From an uncultured Planctomycetaceae bacterium (GTDB taxonomy: Bacteria > Planctomycetota > Planctomycetia > Planctomycetales > Planctomycetaceae), in the NCBI GenBank assembly GCA_943787265.1, contig CALSLT010000022.1, positions 1 through 64,000 on the forward strand: a stretch of DNA of 64,000 nucleotides, read 5' to 3'. The notes beneath the pieces were generated by a model. That model was given only the letters and a program-made list of their open reading frames with translations, did no database searches and was not told the origin of the DNA. Below are positions 38,821 to 47,188 of the stretch, piece by piece. A program made the translations under genes and the position numbers. Within the stretch, counting starts at the first letter, position 1; the number at the start of each line of letters is the position of its first letter.

Positions 38821-39612
38821 ATGCCAGCTCTCAGATTTGCCGCCGCCACTCGCCATTTTAAGCAGCCGATTCGGCAATCGATCGACACGGCCGCCGCTAT
38901 CGGAGCGACCGGCGTTCAATTCGACGTTCGAAATGAGCTGAAACCGTCCGAACTTTCCGAGACGGGCCGCCGCCATTTGAAACGGCAACTCGGCGAGCAG
39001 CGACTGGAGCTGGCGTCGTTCGAATACCCGACTCGGCGAGCGTTCCATGACAAGGCTCAGCTTGATGCCAGAATCGCCGGCCTTAAAGGGGCTCTGGAAT
39101 TTGCGTATTCGATGGGCGTTACGGTGGTTGTCGGTCGAGTTGGTCGGATTCCTGATGACCCGGACCTGCCAGCGTTCAAGCTGCTGTGCGACGTGCTGAA
39201 CGATATCGCCCGGCATTCGAACAAGGTCGGAGCGACGTTTGCGATCACTCCGACAAACGATTCGGTCGACGGTTTGCGGAACCTGTTCGAGCATGTGACC
39301 GATGGGCCGATCGGGCTGAATCTTGACCCGGCCGGGCTGATCATGAGCGATTGCGACCCGGTCGAAACTTACCGCGCGTTCTATGATCGAGTTCTGTCCG
39401 TGCAGATTCGCGACGGCCTGCGGGATGTCGACGGGCAAGGAGTCGAGGTGCCGCTTGGTCGAGGCGAAGTTGTGTGGGACGAGCTTCTGGCGTTGCTGGA
39501 AGAAGGTTCGTTTCGAGGCTGGCTGGTCGCGACTCGATCATCGGGCGACGAAAGAATCAACGACATGGCACGAGCCATCCGCTACATCCGCACCGTCGCC
39601 TCTGGGGAGTAA
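38821..39612 (+). CDS. Sugar phosphate isomerase/epimerase-like TIM barrel protein
   Basis: A 263-residue AP-endonuclease family 2 type barrel: IDTAAAIGATGVQFDVRNEL, ALEFAYSMGVTVVVGRVG, ATFAITPTNDSVDGLRNLFE, GLNLDPAGLIMSD and a final LVATRSSGD. The Glu at the 'metal' strand is partly replaced (ITPTND), so the metal site looks altered. The reaction cannot be named. It is followed after six bases by xseA, so both are likely one transcript. ATG 38821 is preferred over TTG 38800. Confidence 0.78.
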   Translation: MPALRFAAATRHFKQPIRQSIDTAAAIGATGVQFDVRNELKPSELSETGRRHLKRQLGEQRLELASFEYPTRRAFHDKAQLDARIAGLKGALEFAYSMGVTVVVGRVGRIPDDPDLPAFKLLCDVLNDIARHSNKVGATFAITPTNDSVDGLRNLFEHVTDGPIGLNLDPAGLIMSDCDPVETYRAFYDRVLSVQIRDGLRDVDGQGVEVPLGRGEVVWDELLALLEEGSFRGWLVATRSSGDERINDMARAIRYIRTVASGE

Positions 39613-39618
39613 CCGACC

Positions 39619-40944
39619 ATGTCCAACGGTGATCCCTGGGCCGATGAAGATGTTGGAACGCCTGGAGCTGCTGCTGGCGGCGCCGCTCCGATGGGCACGA
39701 CTCAGAATGTGAAGTCGGTTTCTGAACTCACGCACGACGTCAAGGAGCTGATCGAGGGAAACCTGAGGACTCAGTGGGTCGGCGGCGAAGTTTCCAACTG
39801 TCGCCCGGCGAGGTCGGGGCACGTTTACTTCACGCTGAAAGACGACGAAGCTCAGATGTCGGCTGTGGTCTGGCGGACGACTGCCGCTCGGCTGGGCTTT
39901 GAACTTCGCGACGGAATGGAGATCGTCGCTGTCGGCCGCGTCGAGGTTTACGCCGCGCGAGGTAGCTATCAGCTCATCATTCAGAAAGCGTTTCCGCAGG
40001 GGATGGGCTCGTTGGAGTTGGCTCTGCGGCAGCTCAAAGAAAAGCTGGAAGCAGTCGGGCTGTTTGATCCAGCTCGCAAACGCCCGATTCCGCCGATTCC
40101 CAAACGCATCGCCTTAGTTACCAGCCCGACCAGCGCCGCGGTGAAGGACATGATCCAGGTCATTACTCGCCGCTGGCCGAGTGCGGACATCGTGGTAGTG
40201 CCGGTTGCTGTCCAGGGACCGAACGCGGCTCCCGAGATTGCGTCCGCACTCGGCGCCGTGCACCTGATTCCTGACGTCGATGTTGTGATTACCGGTCGCG
40301 GTGGCGGAAGTCTGGAAGATCTTTGGGCGTTCAACGAAGAGATCGTCGCCCGAGCCATCGCGAACTGTCAGGTTCCAGTAATCAGCGCCGTCGGGCACGA
40401 GATCGACGTCACGATCGCCGACCTTGTTGCTGACCGACGAGCACTCACACCGAGCGAAGCGGGCGAACTGGTCGTTCCTCATCGAGCAGAACTAGCAGCC
40501 GGGTTGGCCGAGCTTCGTGAACGCTTACAGAATTCACTGACGCAACGAGCGGTCAACGCAAGGTTGCAGTTGGACTCGCTGGCGTCGCGCCGCGTCTTCA
40601 CAAATCCGCTGCAACGAGTTCGGCAACTGGTCGAAGGCGTCGACGACTTGAGCGACCGACTAAACGCCGTCGTCCGTCGCCGAGTCGAACGATCGAGGCA
40701 GGAGGTTGGTCAGCTATCAGCAACGCTGAATTCACTGAGTCCGCTGGGAGTTCTTTCGCGAGGCTACTCGGTCACGTACGGCTGCGAAGTCCTAAGTGAC
40801 AATGCTGACGATGATTCGGCGGTGCACAGAGGCGACCTGGTTCGCAACGCCACCGATGTTGAGCCTGGAGATCCGATACTGACCTATCTTGAGCAAGGGC
40901 GAGTCGTGAGTCGTGTCGAAGAGATAATTCCGAACGAAGAGTAG
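39619..40944 (+). CDS. xseA: Exodeoxyribonuclease VII large subunit
   Basis: A 441-residue protein. The N-terminal OB fold (about 30-130; WVGGEVSNCRPARSGHVYFT) is followed by the catalytic domain with KRIALVTSPTSAAVKDMIQV, VVITGRGGGSLEDLWAFNEE and VISAVGHEIDVTIADLVADR, then a coiled-coil region for the small subunit and a C-terminal VLSRGYSVTYG segment. It degrades single-stranded DNA to oligonucleotides together with XseB. No xseB-like small gene follows in this window. Confidence 0.95.
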   Translation: MSNGDPWADEDVGTPGAAAGGAAPMGTTQNVKSVSELTHDVKELIEGNLRTQWVGGEVSNCRPARSGHVYFTLKDDEAQMSAVVWRTTAARLGFELRDGMEIVAVGRVEVYAARGSYQLIIQKAFPQGMGSLELALRQLKEKLEAVGLFDPARKRPIPPIPKRIALVTSPTSAAVKDMIQVITRRWPSADIVVVPVAVQGPNAAPEIASALGAVHLIPDVDVVITGRGGGSLEDLWAFNEEIVARAIANCQVPVISAVGHEIDVTIADLVADRRALTPSEAGELVVPHRAELAAGLAELRERLQNSLTQRAVNARLQLDSLASRRVFTNPLQRVRQLVEGVDDLSDRLNAVVRRRVERSRQEVGQLSATLNSLSPLGVLSRGYSVTYGCEVLSDNADDDSAVHRGDLVRNATDVEPGDPILTYLEQGRVVSRVEEIIPNEE

Positions 40945-40998
40945 GGTGCGTCTTGACGCACCGCGGAATGTGTTTGGGCTGGTGCGTCAAGACGCACC
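40945..40998. repeat. Two GTGCGTC palindromes behind xseA
   Basis: GGTGCGTCTTGACGCACC (40945-40962) and GGTGCGTCAAGACGCACC (40981-40998) are each palindromic and are inverted copies of one another, flanked by GTAG and CTAC. A related one is at 35797. They could fold into a stem that ends xseA transcription. Confidence 0.75.
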
Positions 40999-41089
40999 CT
41001 ACTTTTGATTACGATCAAGATTCGTGTTTATTCGTGTCCATTCGTGGTTCACAAAAACGACAGCAATGAATTTATCAAGGAGATAGAAC

Positions 41090-41434
41090 ATGCCGAAGAT
41101 TGACTGGAGCTACCACCGACCTGGCTGAACTTCCTGTAAAAAAACGCAGGAGTTTCTTGCGGATAACAGTGTCGACACGGTCGAGGAAATTAACGCTCGG
41201 AAAGTCAGCTACGAACGCGACGACGCGCTCAGGCTACTGGACGGGATGAAGGACCTTTATGTGGGGAAAGGAAAGAAACTCGTCCACTTCAATCTGAAAA
41301 AGGATTACGACGAGGACGAAGTCGCGGGGATGATTCTTGGTCGCTCAGGGACGCTTCGAGCTCCCGTGCTGCGAGTCGGCAAGAAGTTGATCGTCGGCTT
41401 CAATGAGGAAGCTCTCGGCGAGGTTCTGAAATAG
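41090..41434 (+). CDS. ArsC-family thioredoxin-fold protein, probable selenoprotein (Sec13)
   Basis: Starting at ATG 41090 with AAGGAG well placed eight bases upstream, the frame meets TGA at codon 13 (41126-41128) and then stays open to TAG 41434: 114 residues. The site reads HRPG-U-TSC-KKTQEFL, exactly where ArsC/Spx/glutaredoxin-like proteins have their N-terminal C-x-x-C. The rest fits the family: VEEINARKVSYERDDALRLL, then LGRSGTLRAPVLRVGKKLIV (the cis-Pro region RAPVL), GFNEEALGEVL. Homologues with Cys at this position are what I would expect. A hairpin lies directly behind the UGA. Likely role: a cytoplasmic thiol/selenol oxidoreductase; true arsenate reduction is not shown. It converges with the PDZ protein gene. 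Confidence 0.85.
41128..41155 (+). promoter_or_regulatory. Candidate bacterial SECIS hairpin after UGA (ArsC-like gene)
   Basis: TTCCTG (41131-41136) pairs with CAGGAG (41147-41152), six pairs including one G-U, around a ten-base A-rich loop; two more A-T pairs lie outside a C/T mismatch. Its position right behind the UGA is that of a bacterial SECIS. No folding program was run. Confidence 0.5.
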
Positions 41435-41561
41435 TTGAGCCACGGATCAAAACGGATGGTCAAGGATGCTCTGTGGAGCAACCCGTGCTAATAACGGTTC
41501 AAAGTCTAGATTCCAGTGCAAATTTTGTGAGTGTCCCATCAAGTCTGAGAACTGAAGCAAC

Positions 41562-41674
41562 GAAGCTGGCAGCTTCGTCAACGTTGCTGAAGCTGCCAGC
41601 TTCAGTTGCCGTCGAATCGAGGTTGACTGCCTGAAGACGAAGCAAGGCACAACGACGAGATTGTCGTTGTGCCT
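41562..41674. repeat. Hairpins between convergent genes (ArsC-like and PDZ)
   Basis: GAAGCTGGCAGCTTC (41562-41576) and GAAGCTGCCAGCTTC (41589-41603) are reverse complements and each nearly self-complementary. Next, AGGCACAACGAC (41645-41656) and GTCGTTGTGCCT (41663-41674) form a perfect 12-pair stem with a six-base loop, likely a two-way terminator. Confidence 0.75.
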
Positions 41675-41723
41675 CTTTGCTCGCGATGAAGACTGCTGTG
41701 TGGGGTAAGCTCGATAGCCGAGG

Positions 41724-42845
41724 CTAATTCTTCGCTGCTTCGTTCGACTTTTTGAGCTCTTCGACGGCCTTTCGAAGTTGCTTCATTTCTTCAGACAACT
41801 CGCGTTTGAGTTTTTCGATTTCGGACTCAACCGGTTTGACGTTCCCGTCAGCTTCCGGTTCCTTCGTTGTCAGGTGATTTCCGAGAGGGGTGAACTTCGG
41901 CAGCTCAATGACTTTTTCACCCGGCTTGACTCTCTGGCCAATCACCTTGCTCTGTATCCATCTCGTCAGCGGAAGAGGATGTTCCGGTGGGTAATCCTTC
42001 ATCTGAGCAGGGGCCAGCATTGCCTTCACGTGAGGCTGCAAGTCTTTGGGAAGCTGATCCATTTTGTCTGGCGTGATGTCCCAGGTCTTGTCATCTCGTT
42101 CGACGTGGATGGAAGCCGGTTCGCCAGCCTGGCGTTTGATCGTAATCGAAACTCCGGCCGGAATTCGCCGATCGATTACCCTGGCTGGAGTCCAGTTTTT
42201 ATTCGGAGCGACGACGACCCCAGGTTCGATTAAGGTGATGGCCCCCTCTGGCGTACGAAACAGAATCCGATGTTCGCCGCCGGCCTGTGGCAGGTAGATT
42301 GAATCGGTCTGTTGTTCGCTCGGGCGTTTGGCTGACTTAACGTTGATCGTTTTCGGTTGTCCTTCGCGAATGATGTCAAGTTTGATTTCCTCTTCGCCAG
42401 CCTTCTGCACGGCCTGAATGAGCTGCCCTACGGCTCCGATTTCTTTGCCGTCCGCTTTGACGATGATGTCGTGTTGCTTCAGGCCAGCTTTCTGAGAAGG
42501 GCTGCCCTCAAACGCGTTGACGACAAGCAGTCCCACTCCTTTCTTCAGTTTGAGCTGACTTCGCAGAGCCGGAGAAACTTCCGCACAGTTCAGACCGATC
42601 CAGAACTTACCAAGTTCGATTCTCGTGACAGCTTTAATCGCGTTGCTGTCGTTCAGAAGGATCATGTTTCGCAGAGTTTCGACCCGCTTCTGAGTGGGGC
42701 GAATCGTGCGAGGTCCTTTGACCGGCTGATCAACAATAATTTGACCGAGCGGCTTCTCGTCCTGAGCGGTCGTGAAGCTGGACGTTGTCGCGAGCGTGAC
42801 GGCGGCCAGAAGTGTGGCCATCGCTTTCGGAGTCAGTTTAAGCAT
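41724..42845 (-). CDS. Secreted PDZ-domain protein
   Basis: A 373-residue protein from ATG 42845, with CAGGAGG eight bases upstream. Signal peptide (1-27, cut near TTAQDE), a PDZ domain at about 90-165 (GVGLLVVNAFEGSPSQKAGL, DIIVKADGKEIGAVGQLIQA) and a C-terminal charged coiled coil (about 340-372). No protease domain accompanies the PDZ domain, so it may sense or bind peptides in the periplasm. It follows the ECF sigma/membrane protein pair on the same strand and may be their output or sensor; this is inference. Confidence 0.85.
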   Translation of the reverse strand: MLKLTPKAMATLLAAVTLATTSSFTTAQDEKPLGQIIVDQPVKGPRTIRPTQKRVETLRNMILLNDSNAIKAVTRIELGKFWIGLNCAEVSPALRSQLKLKKGVGLLVVNAFEGSPSQKAGLKQHDIIVKADGKEIGAVGQLIQAVQKAGEEEIKLDIIREGQPKTINVKSAKRPSEQQTDSIYLPQAGGEHRILFRTPEGAITLIEPGVVVAPNKNWTPARVIDRRIPAGVSITIKRQAGEPASIHVERDDKTWDITPDKMDQLPKDLQPHVKAMLAPAQMKDYPPEHPLPLTRWIQSKVIGQRVKPGEKVIELPKFTPLGNHLTTKEPEADGNVKPVESEIEKLKRELSEEMKQLRKAVEELKKSNEAAKN

Positions 42846-42978
42846 TTTTGGATTCCTCCTGAGGAACAGCAGTGAGCCGACGGCGCTAGCCGCGGACAAC
42901 GGAATGAGCAGTGTTTAGACTCGAGGGCCCGACGCTAGCGCGTTCGGCTCAGGTCTTTGGGAGCAAATGTCTGATCGC

Positions 42979-43794
42979 TTAGGGAAACACGAGCGGAGTG
43001 TTGGCAACGTGGACCTGACTGACGGGGATGACGACGGAACGGCCGTCGGGAAGTTGTGCTGGCCAGAGGTCGCGGGACTCGGTGATTCGATGGCCAGATT
43101 TTTCAAGTTCGGCTCGCAGTTCGGAAGGGATCGCCGACTCCGGACGATGCCAGAATTCGTCGAGTTGCTTCGAGCCGTCACCGTGTACCGAGTCAGCAAT
43201 CGGAATGTCGACAACTCGCAGCACGTCAGACTGGCCGTCGCTGTAGACAACCTGAACTGTTTTGGGAATAGGTGAGTCGGTGCTTCGGTTGACCGTCATC
43301 GTGGGGGCGATCGGTTCATCCTGCGGCGGAGTGTTTGCGAGGTTTGTTGAAGGCGACTGCGGGGTGTCCGCGATCTGTGACGGCTGTCCTGGAAACTCGA
43401 TCTGAGTTCGGCCGAGCCAGATCCCCAAGCCGAACACAAGCAGGACGGCGACGGCTGCGAAGGCACTGGTCATTGCCGACTGTGGTCGGGCTTCTTGCTT
43501 AGCGTTGGGTGGAGCCGTTTCGCGTTGCTTGTCGACAATCGGAGCGGTCACTGAGGGCAGCGTCGGCGCGAAGGCGGAATCTGAGTCTGTCTTCTTCGTT
43601 GCGAATTGATCTTTCCAGACTGATGCTTCGACGTAAGCCAAAGCGAGCTCTCTCCAGCCAGCGGGTGACTCTTCCAATCGCTGAAGCAATGAACGTTGCT
43701 CTGCTTCCGAAAGCTCGCCGTCCACCATCCGGTCGAATTCCGCTCGGGTAAACTCGGCGGCCTGTTGGTCGAATGGTTCTTCGAAACTGTTCAT
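42979..43794 (-). CDS. Membrane protein, likely anti-sigma factor
   Basis: 271 residues: a cytoplasmic N-terminal part typical of planctomycete anti-sigma-like proteins (FDRMVDGELSEAEQRSLLQR, ESPAGWRELALAYVEASVWK), one membrane helix (about 108-127) and a periplasmic part of about 140 residues. The zinc-binding H-x3-C-x2-C of ZAS domains is absent. Its start codon overlaps the stop of the ECF sigma gene (ATGA), so the two are coupled, which supports the anti-sigma role. The PDZ gene follows. Confidence 0.78.
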   Translation of the reverse strand: MNSFEEPFDQQAAEFTRAEFDRMVDGELSEAEQRSLLQRLEESPAGWRELALAYVEASVWKDQFATKKTDSDSAFAPTLPSVTAPIVDKQRETAPPNAKQEARPQSAMTSAFAAVAVLLVFGLGIWLGRTQIEFPGQPSQIADTPQSPSTNLANTPPQDEPIAPTMTVNRSTDSPIPKTVQVVYSDGQSDVLRVVDIPIADSVHGDGSKQLDEFWHRPESAIPSELRAELEKSGHRITESRDLWPAQLPDGRSVVIPVSQVHVANTPLVFP

Positions 43795-44384
43795 GAAGAG
43801 ACCTCAATCACTTGGAGTTGCGACAGTTGGCTGCGGAGTTTGTGTCTTGCTCGATGCAGCCGCGAATCGACTGCCTGTTCGGAGACGCCAAGGTGCTCGG
43901 CAATCTGTCGGTAGCTCCAGTTTTCTGAATACTTCAGTAGGAGAATTTCGGCGTCCTTTCCGGGGATGGTATCGACCGCCTGTCGAATTAACTGGTTTCG
44001 CTCGTCAGCCAGAAGCCAGGCGAGCGGGTCTGTGGATCGTTCATCGTGGCCGATTGCCGACGACTGTTCCGTGAGTGTCGACATCCGCCGCCGCTCACGA
44101 CCCATCCGCCGCCGATGCATCAGCGCCTGCCGAACGGCGACTCGGTACAGCCACGGCGCCGCTTTCTGTTCGTCTTTAACGGCGTGCCCGTCCCGCAGAG
44201 CTGTCAGTGCGACTTCCTGAAACAATTCCTCGACGATGCCCGCCTCGCGACTTCTCACCACCAGCACCGAACGCAACCACCGGCTGTGCCGCTGGAGTTC
44301 CAACGGCCAATCGATCGCCGGCCTGACGCCCACGGTCGGAGGGCTGCCTTCATGCGGGGCTGAATTGTTGTTCGAGTCTGCCAT
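43791..44384 (-). CDS. ECF-type RNA polymerase sigma factor
   Basis: About 197 residues from ATG 44384. Region 2 includes LQRHSRWLRSVLVVRSREAG, IVEELFQEVALTALRDG and WLYRVAVRQALMHRRRMGRE; region 4 includes IPGKDAEILLLKYSENWSYR and GVSEQAVDSRLHRARHKLRS. The spacing fits ECF factors paired with membrane anti-sigma proteins, and the next gene is such a protein with a 4-base overlap. An upstream in-frame ATG at 44528 would overlap the ATP-grasp gene and add 48 low-complexity residues. Confidence 0.87.
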   Translation of the reverse strand: MADSNNNSAPHEGSPPTVGVRPAIDWPLELQRHSRWLRSVLVVRSREAGIVEELFQEVALTALRDGHAVKDEQKAAPWLYRVAVRQALMHRRRMGRERRRMSTLTEQSSAIGHDERSTDPLAWLLADERNQLIRQAVDTIPGKDAEILLLKYSENWSYRQIAEHLGVSEQAVDSRLHRARHKLRSQLSQLQVIEVSS

Positions 44385-44511
44385 CGCACTCTGAAACGAG
44401 GATGCGGGTCGAGTTGCTGATTCCTGAGTCTTTCGTTCTGCCTCACAATAGGTGCCGTGTCCGGTTGTTTCCTTCGCGAAATAGTCGTCGCTTCGAGAAT
44501 TTATTTTGAAA

Positions 44512-45756
44512 TCAATTGGCAATGGCATCGATCGCGGCCAGCAGTTCGTCCGAGGCCGTCAGCAGAATCTCATGGCAGGTCGAGAGATTCTCCTGAGCAG
44601 TCAGAAGCGTGCAGACCGGTTCGTCTTTCCGAATGAGAATTCCGAGTTGTGGAATGTCCGCAGCATCAACGCTGGCTTCTGGGCCGCCGTTCTGCGGGAG
44701 ACGCTTGACGAGCGGCACGATGTCGGGAGCTGCAAAGTCGCGTTTCGCGTAGACAATCAGCTTGCCGTGTTTTCGGCTGCTTTTTCCTGCACCGACTTGT
44801 TGCAGATAGTTTGCAGACGGCAACACTGATCGTCGGCAGGCATCGACGTGCCATCTGATCATCGGCCAGCCGAGAGCCCGTTCGTACAGCTCGGCCGATG
44901 CTGGATAGCGAGGGTTGACTTCGAGTGTCCACAATTCGCCGCTGCTCTTGTCGAAGATAAAATCGATACCGAACAGGCCCTTAAGTTGTCTCCCTTCGGC
45001 CGCCAGCCGGTTGCAGATGGCTGACCCAATCTGCTGAGCCTGGTGGAATGCTCGCTGTGGAATATCGTCATTTGAAAGTGGACCCAGCGAGCCAGCGTAA
45101 ACGTAGCTGCTCGTTCCGGCTGCAGGCCCCCGGCACAGTTGTTCGCACATTCCCAGTAGCCGAACCGCACCTTCGGCCCCTAGAAACACGCCCGAGATGC
45201 TTCGGCCGGTCGCCTTCTTCTGCAGAAAGTACCGACCAAGATCAGGCGGTGTGGGACTGCTCAGTTCGAAATCGCGAATATTGAGTCCAGCGGCGCTGGC
45301 CTGTGGTTTCAAGATCCATTGTTCAGAGGAGTGAGCGGTGAGGGTGACCGACTTATCCGACATCGTCGATTCAAAATCCGATGTCGACACGATGACTGGC
45401 AGGCTCGGGAGCGACGCTTTAGTCAGCGTGTGAGCCAGCCAGCGTGGATCCCGGATGCACCTCAGCACGTCCGGGCCGCAGCCGAGCAGACGTCGTGCGT
45501 CGGACAGGCGTCCGACGAGTTCCGAATCGTTCTCCAAAGCGCCGGTGTAGAGCCAGTCGGCGGCCGGGGTCTCTCGAAACGCTGCTTCGATTCCGGCTGG
45601 CCAGTCTAAGACGGTCTGAACATCGGCAGCGATTTCGGTCAGGTCTCGATCGCCAAACTGGTCGACGCACCAGGGGCTGAAACCGGCACGAACTGCGGAC
45701 TGGGCGGCCGCTCGGACACTCGACCCAACAAGGATTAGCGGTTCAGGATCGAGCAT
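44512..45756 (-). CDS. ATP-grasp ligase of the C1-cluster type
   Basis: A 414-residue ATP-grasp protein. After an N-terminal Rossmann-like part (LILVGSSVRAAAQSAVRAGF) come a nucleotide-binding segment (EQWILKPQASAAGLNIRDFE) and the metal-binding FGIDFIFDKSSGELWTLEVN-PRY region near 270-290, the family's catalytic core. Relatives (COG2232 type) sit beside tetrahydromethanopterin C1 genes in methylotrophs and planctomycetes and are suspected to act in cofactor synthesis. Here it is divergent from fae, with 269 bases between the starts. The substrate is unknown. Confidence 0.8.
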   Translation of the reverse strand: MLDPEPLILVGSSVRAAAQSAVRAGFSPWCVDQFGDRDLTEIAADVQTVLDWPAGIEAAFRETPAADWLYTGALENDSELVGRLSDARRLLGCGPDVLRCIRDPRWLAHTLTKASLPSLPVIVSTSDFESTMSDKSVTLTAHSSEQWILKPQASAAGLNIRDFELSSPTPPDLGRYFLQKKATGRSISGVFLGAEGAVRLLGMCEQLCRGPAAGTSSYVYAGSLGPLSNDDIPQRAFHQAQQIGSAICNRLAAEGRQLKGLFGIDFIFDKSSGELWTLEVNPRYPASAELYERALGWPMIRWHVDACRRSVLPSANYLQQVGAGKSSRKHGKLIVYAKRDFAAPDIVPLVKRLPQNGGPEASVDAADIPQLGILIRKDEPVCTLLTAQENLSTCHEILLTASDELLAAIDAIAN

Positions 45757-46025
45757 TTGTCGGATTCGTTAGGAATTCGTGCAGATGTCGGCCGTTGGCC
45801 GTCTTTGCGAAATTCGGCCGTCGGGCAGGTCGGACGCTTGTCAGGGGAGTTGCCAAAACCAATGATACCGCACATCAACGCGGAGCTGACGGCCGGTGAG
45901 GCTGCGGCTTCAAATCGAATTTTCAGACGGCGATGTCCGCCGTCATGTTCTGGCCGGTCGTTTTGTCTTATCAGACGCCGTCACGGAACTTTACAGGAAC
46001 CAGAGTAAGACAACAGGAGAAGACT
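45757..46025. promoter_or_regulatory. Divergent promoter region, ATP-grasp and fae
   Basis: 269 bases between two divergent C1 genes must hold promoters for both. AACAGGAGAA at 46011-46020 is a good ribosome binding site for fae. I see no clear operator. Confidence 0.5.
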
Positions 46026-46523
46026 ATGTCGCTGTTCATCGGTGAAGCGCTTGTCGGAGACGGAAACGAAGTTGCCCATATCGATCTGATGATCGGCGAC
46101 AAGAACGGTCCTGTCGGAACGGCATTCGCCAACTCATTGGCTGATCAAAAGGCTGGACACAGCAACCTGCTGGCCGTCCTTGAGCCAAACCTGGCCGTCA
46201 AGCCAGCCACCGTCATGATCACCAAGGTGACCATCAAAGGTGCCAAGCAGGCCGTTCAGATGTTCGGACCAGCTCAGAAGGCTGTCGCCGACGCTGTTGC
46301 CGATTCAGTCGCTGAAGGCATCATCCCTAAGGATCAGGCCGAAAACCTGGTTATCGTTTGCGGCGTGTTCATTCACTGGGACGCTGACGACGACAAGAAA
46401 ATCTACGAATACAACAAGGAAGCCACCAAGCTCTCGATCGCTCGCGCCATGAAGAACGAGCCATCGGTTGACGAAATGGTCGCCAAGAAGGACGAAGCCA
46501 AGCACCCATTCTACGCTGGCTAA
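46026..46523 (+). CDS. fae: Formaldehyde-activating enzyme
   Basis: A 165-residue protein matching Fae from end to end: LFIGEALVGDGNEVAHIDLM (with the active-site His near 17), GPVGTAFANSLADQKAGHSN, LLAVLEPNLAVKPATVMITK, AVQMFGPAQKAVADAVADSV and VCGVFIHWDADDDKKIYEYN. It condenses formaldehyde with tetrahydromethanopterin to methylene-H4MPT. With mtdB and the ATP-grasp gene it forms a C1 cluster. ATG 46026 follows AACAGGAG by about nine bases. Codon use is strongly biased (AAG, CTG), suggesting high expression. A strong terminator follows. Confidence 0.96.
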   Translation: MSLFIGEALVGDGNEVAHIDLMIGDKNGPVGTAFANSLADQKAGHSNLLAVLEPNLAVKPATVMITKVTIKGAKQAVQMFGPAQKAVADAVADSVAEGIIPKDQAENLVIVCGVFIHWDADDDKKIYEYNKEATKLSIARAMKNEPSVDEMVAKKDEAKHPFYAG

Positions 46524-46547
46524 TTTGTCCGGATGTTAAGCACAGCA

Positions 46548-46585
46548 GAAACCCGGTTTCATCTCGAAGCCGGGTTTCTTCGTTT
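46548..46585 (+). terminator. Rho-independent terminator behind fae
   Basis: GAAACCCGGTTTC and GAAGCCGGGTTTC form a 13-pair stem (one G-U) with loop ATCTC, followed by TTCGTTT. It lies 25 bases after the fae stop. Confidence 0.85.
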
Positions 46586-46614
46586 AAGCCTTGGTACGGG
46601 ACGTAAGGGATCGA

Positions 46615-47061
46615 ATGAGAATCGTATTGCGTGGTACTACGGAAGTCGTGAAGAACCACCTCGAAGACGATGAAGAACAGGTAACGTCGCCAGACATTCT
46701 TCAGATGCTGGCATTGAGAAGCGCGGAACTTGAGTCGATGTACGACAACCACGGCGCATTCAGTCAATACTGTGATGACGGAAGTGAATTCGCGACAACA
46801 TTATTGAAACGGATAAAGTTTGGCGGGTGGGTAAGACTGGTATACGACGAGCTTTCCCAGAAGCTGTTCGTTGAAACTGAGTATGAGTCGAATGAGGCAT
46901 TAACTGAAGCAGAGATTCAGTTCCTCGCGAAGGAAACAGTCGGACAATGGAGTGATGGAGCTGGCGCAGCTGCAATGGACATTTTTGGAGAGACGATCGA
47001 ACCATATTACATTGAGATCGATGAGTACGACGCTGAAAACGTCAAAGTCACTATTGTCTAA
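46615..47061 (+). CDS. Small acidic protein of unknown function
   Basis: 148 residues from ATG 46615, with AAGGGA upstream. It is acidic and has no signal or membrane segment. Visible stretches are IVLRGTTEVVKNHLEDDEEQ, RSAELESMYDNHGAFSQYCD and FLAKETVGQWSDGAGAAAMD. The segment on query of water/charged residues near ETVGQWSDGAG resembles nothing I can name. It sits between fae and mtdB but lies behind the fae terminator, and the base composition is lower in G+C than its neighbours. It could be an immunity-like or antitoxin-like protein, or simply a passenger; no function is claimed. Confidence 0.7.
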   Translation: MRIVLRGTTEVVKNHLEDDEEQVTSPDILQMLALRSAELESMYDNHGAFSQYCDDGSEFATTLLKRIKFGGWVRLVYDELSQKLFVETEYESNEALTEAEIQFLAKETVGQWSDGAGAAAMDIFGETIEPYYIEIDEYDAENVKVTIV

Positions 47062-47188
47062 AGAGCCGCAGATCAAATCGCTCAAAATTTGAGAGCGACG
47101 AGCATTCTGCGACTTTAAGTTGCTAACTGTCCTCCGGTTGCTTGGTACTTGAGACAATTCCGGTCGTTGATAAATACAGGCATGCACG

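Noticed and set aside
41246-41434. A 62-residue protein starting at the internal ATG 41246
   Set aside because: This start has no ribosome binding site and would leave out the active site; ATG 41090 has a strong one and the frame is continuous apart from the UGA.
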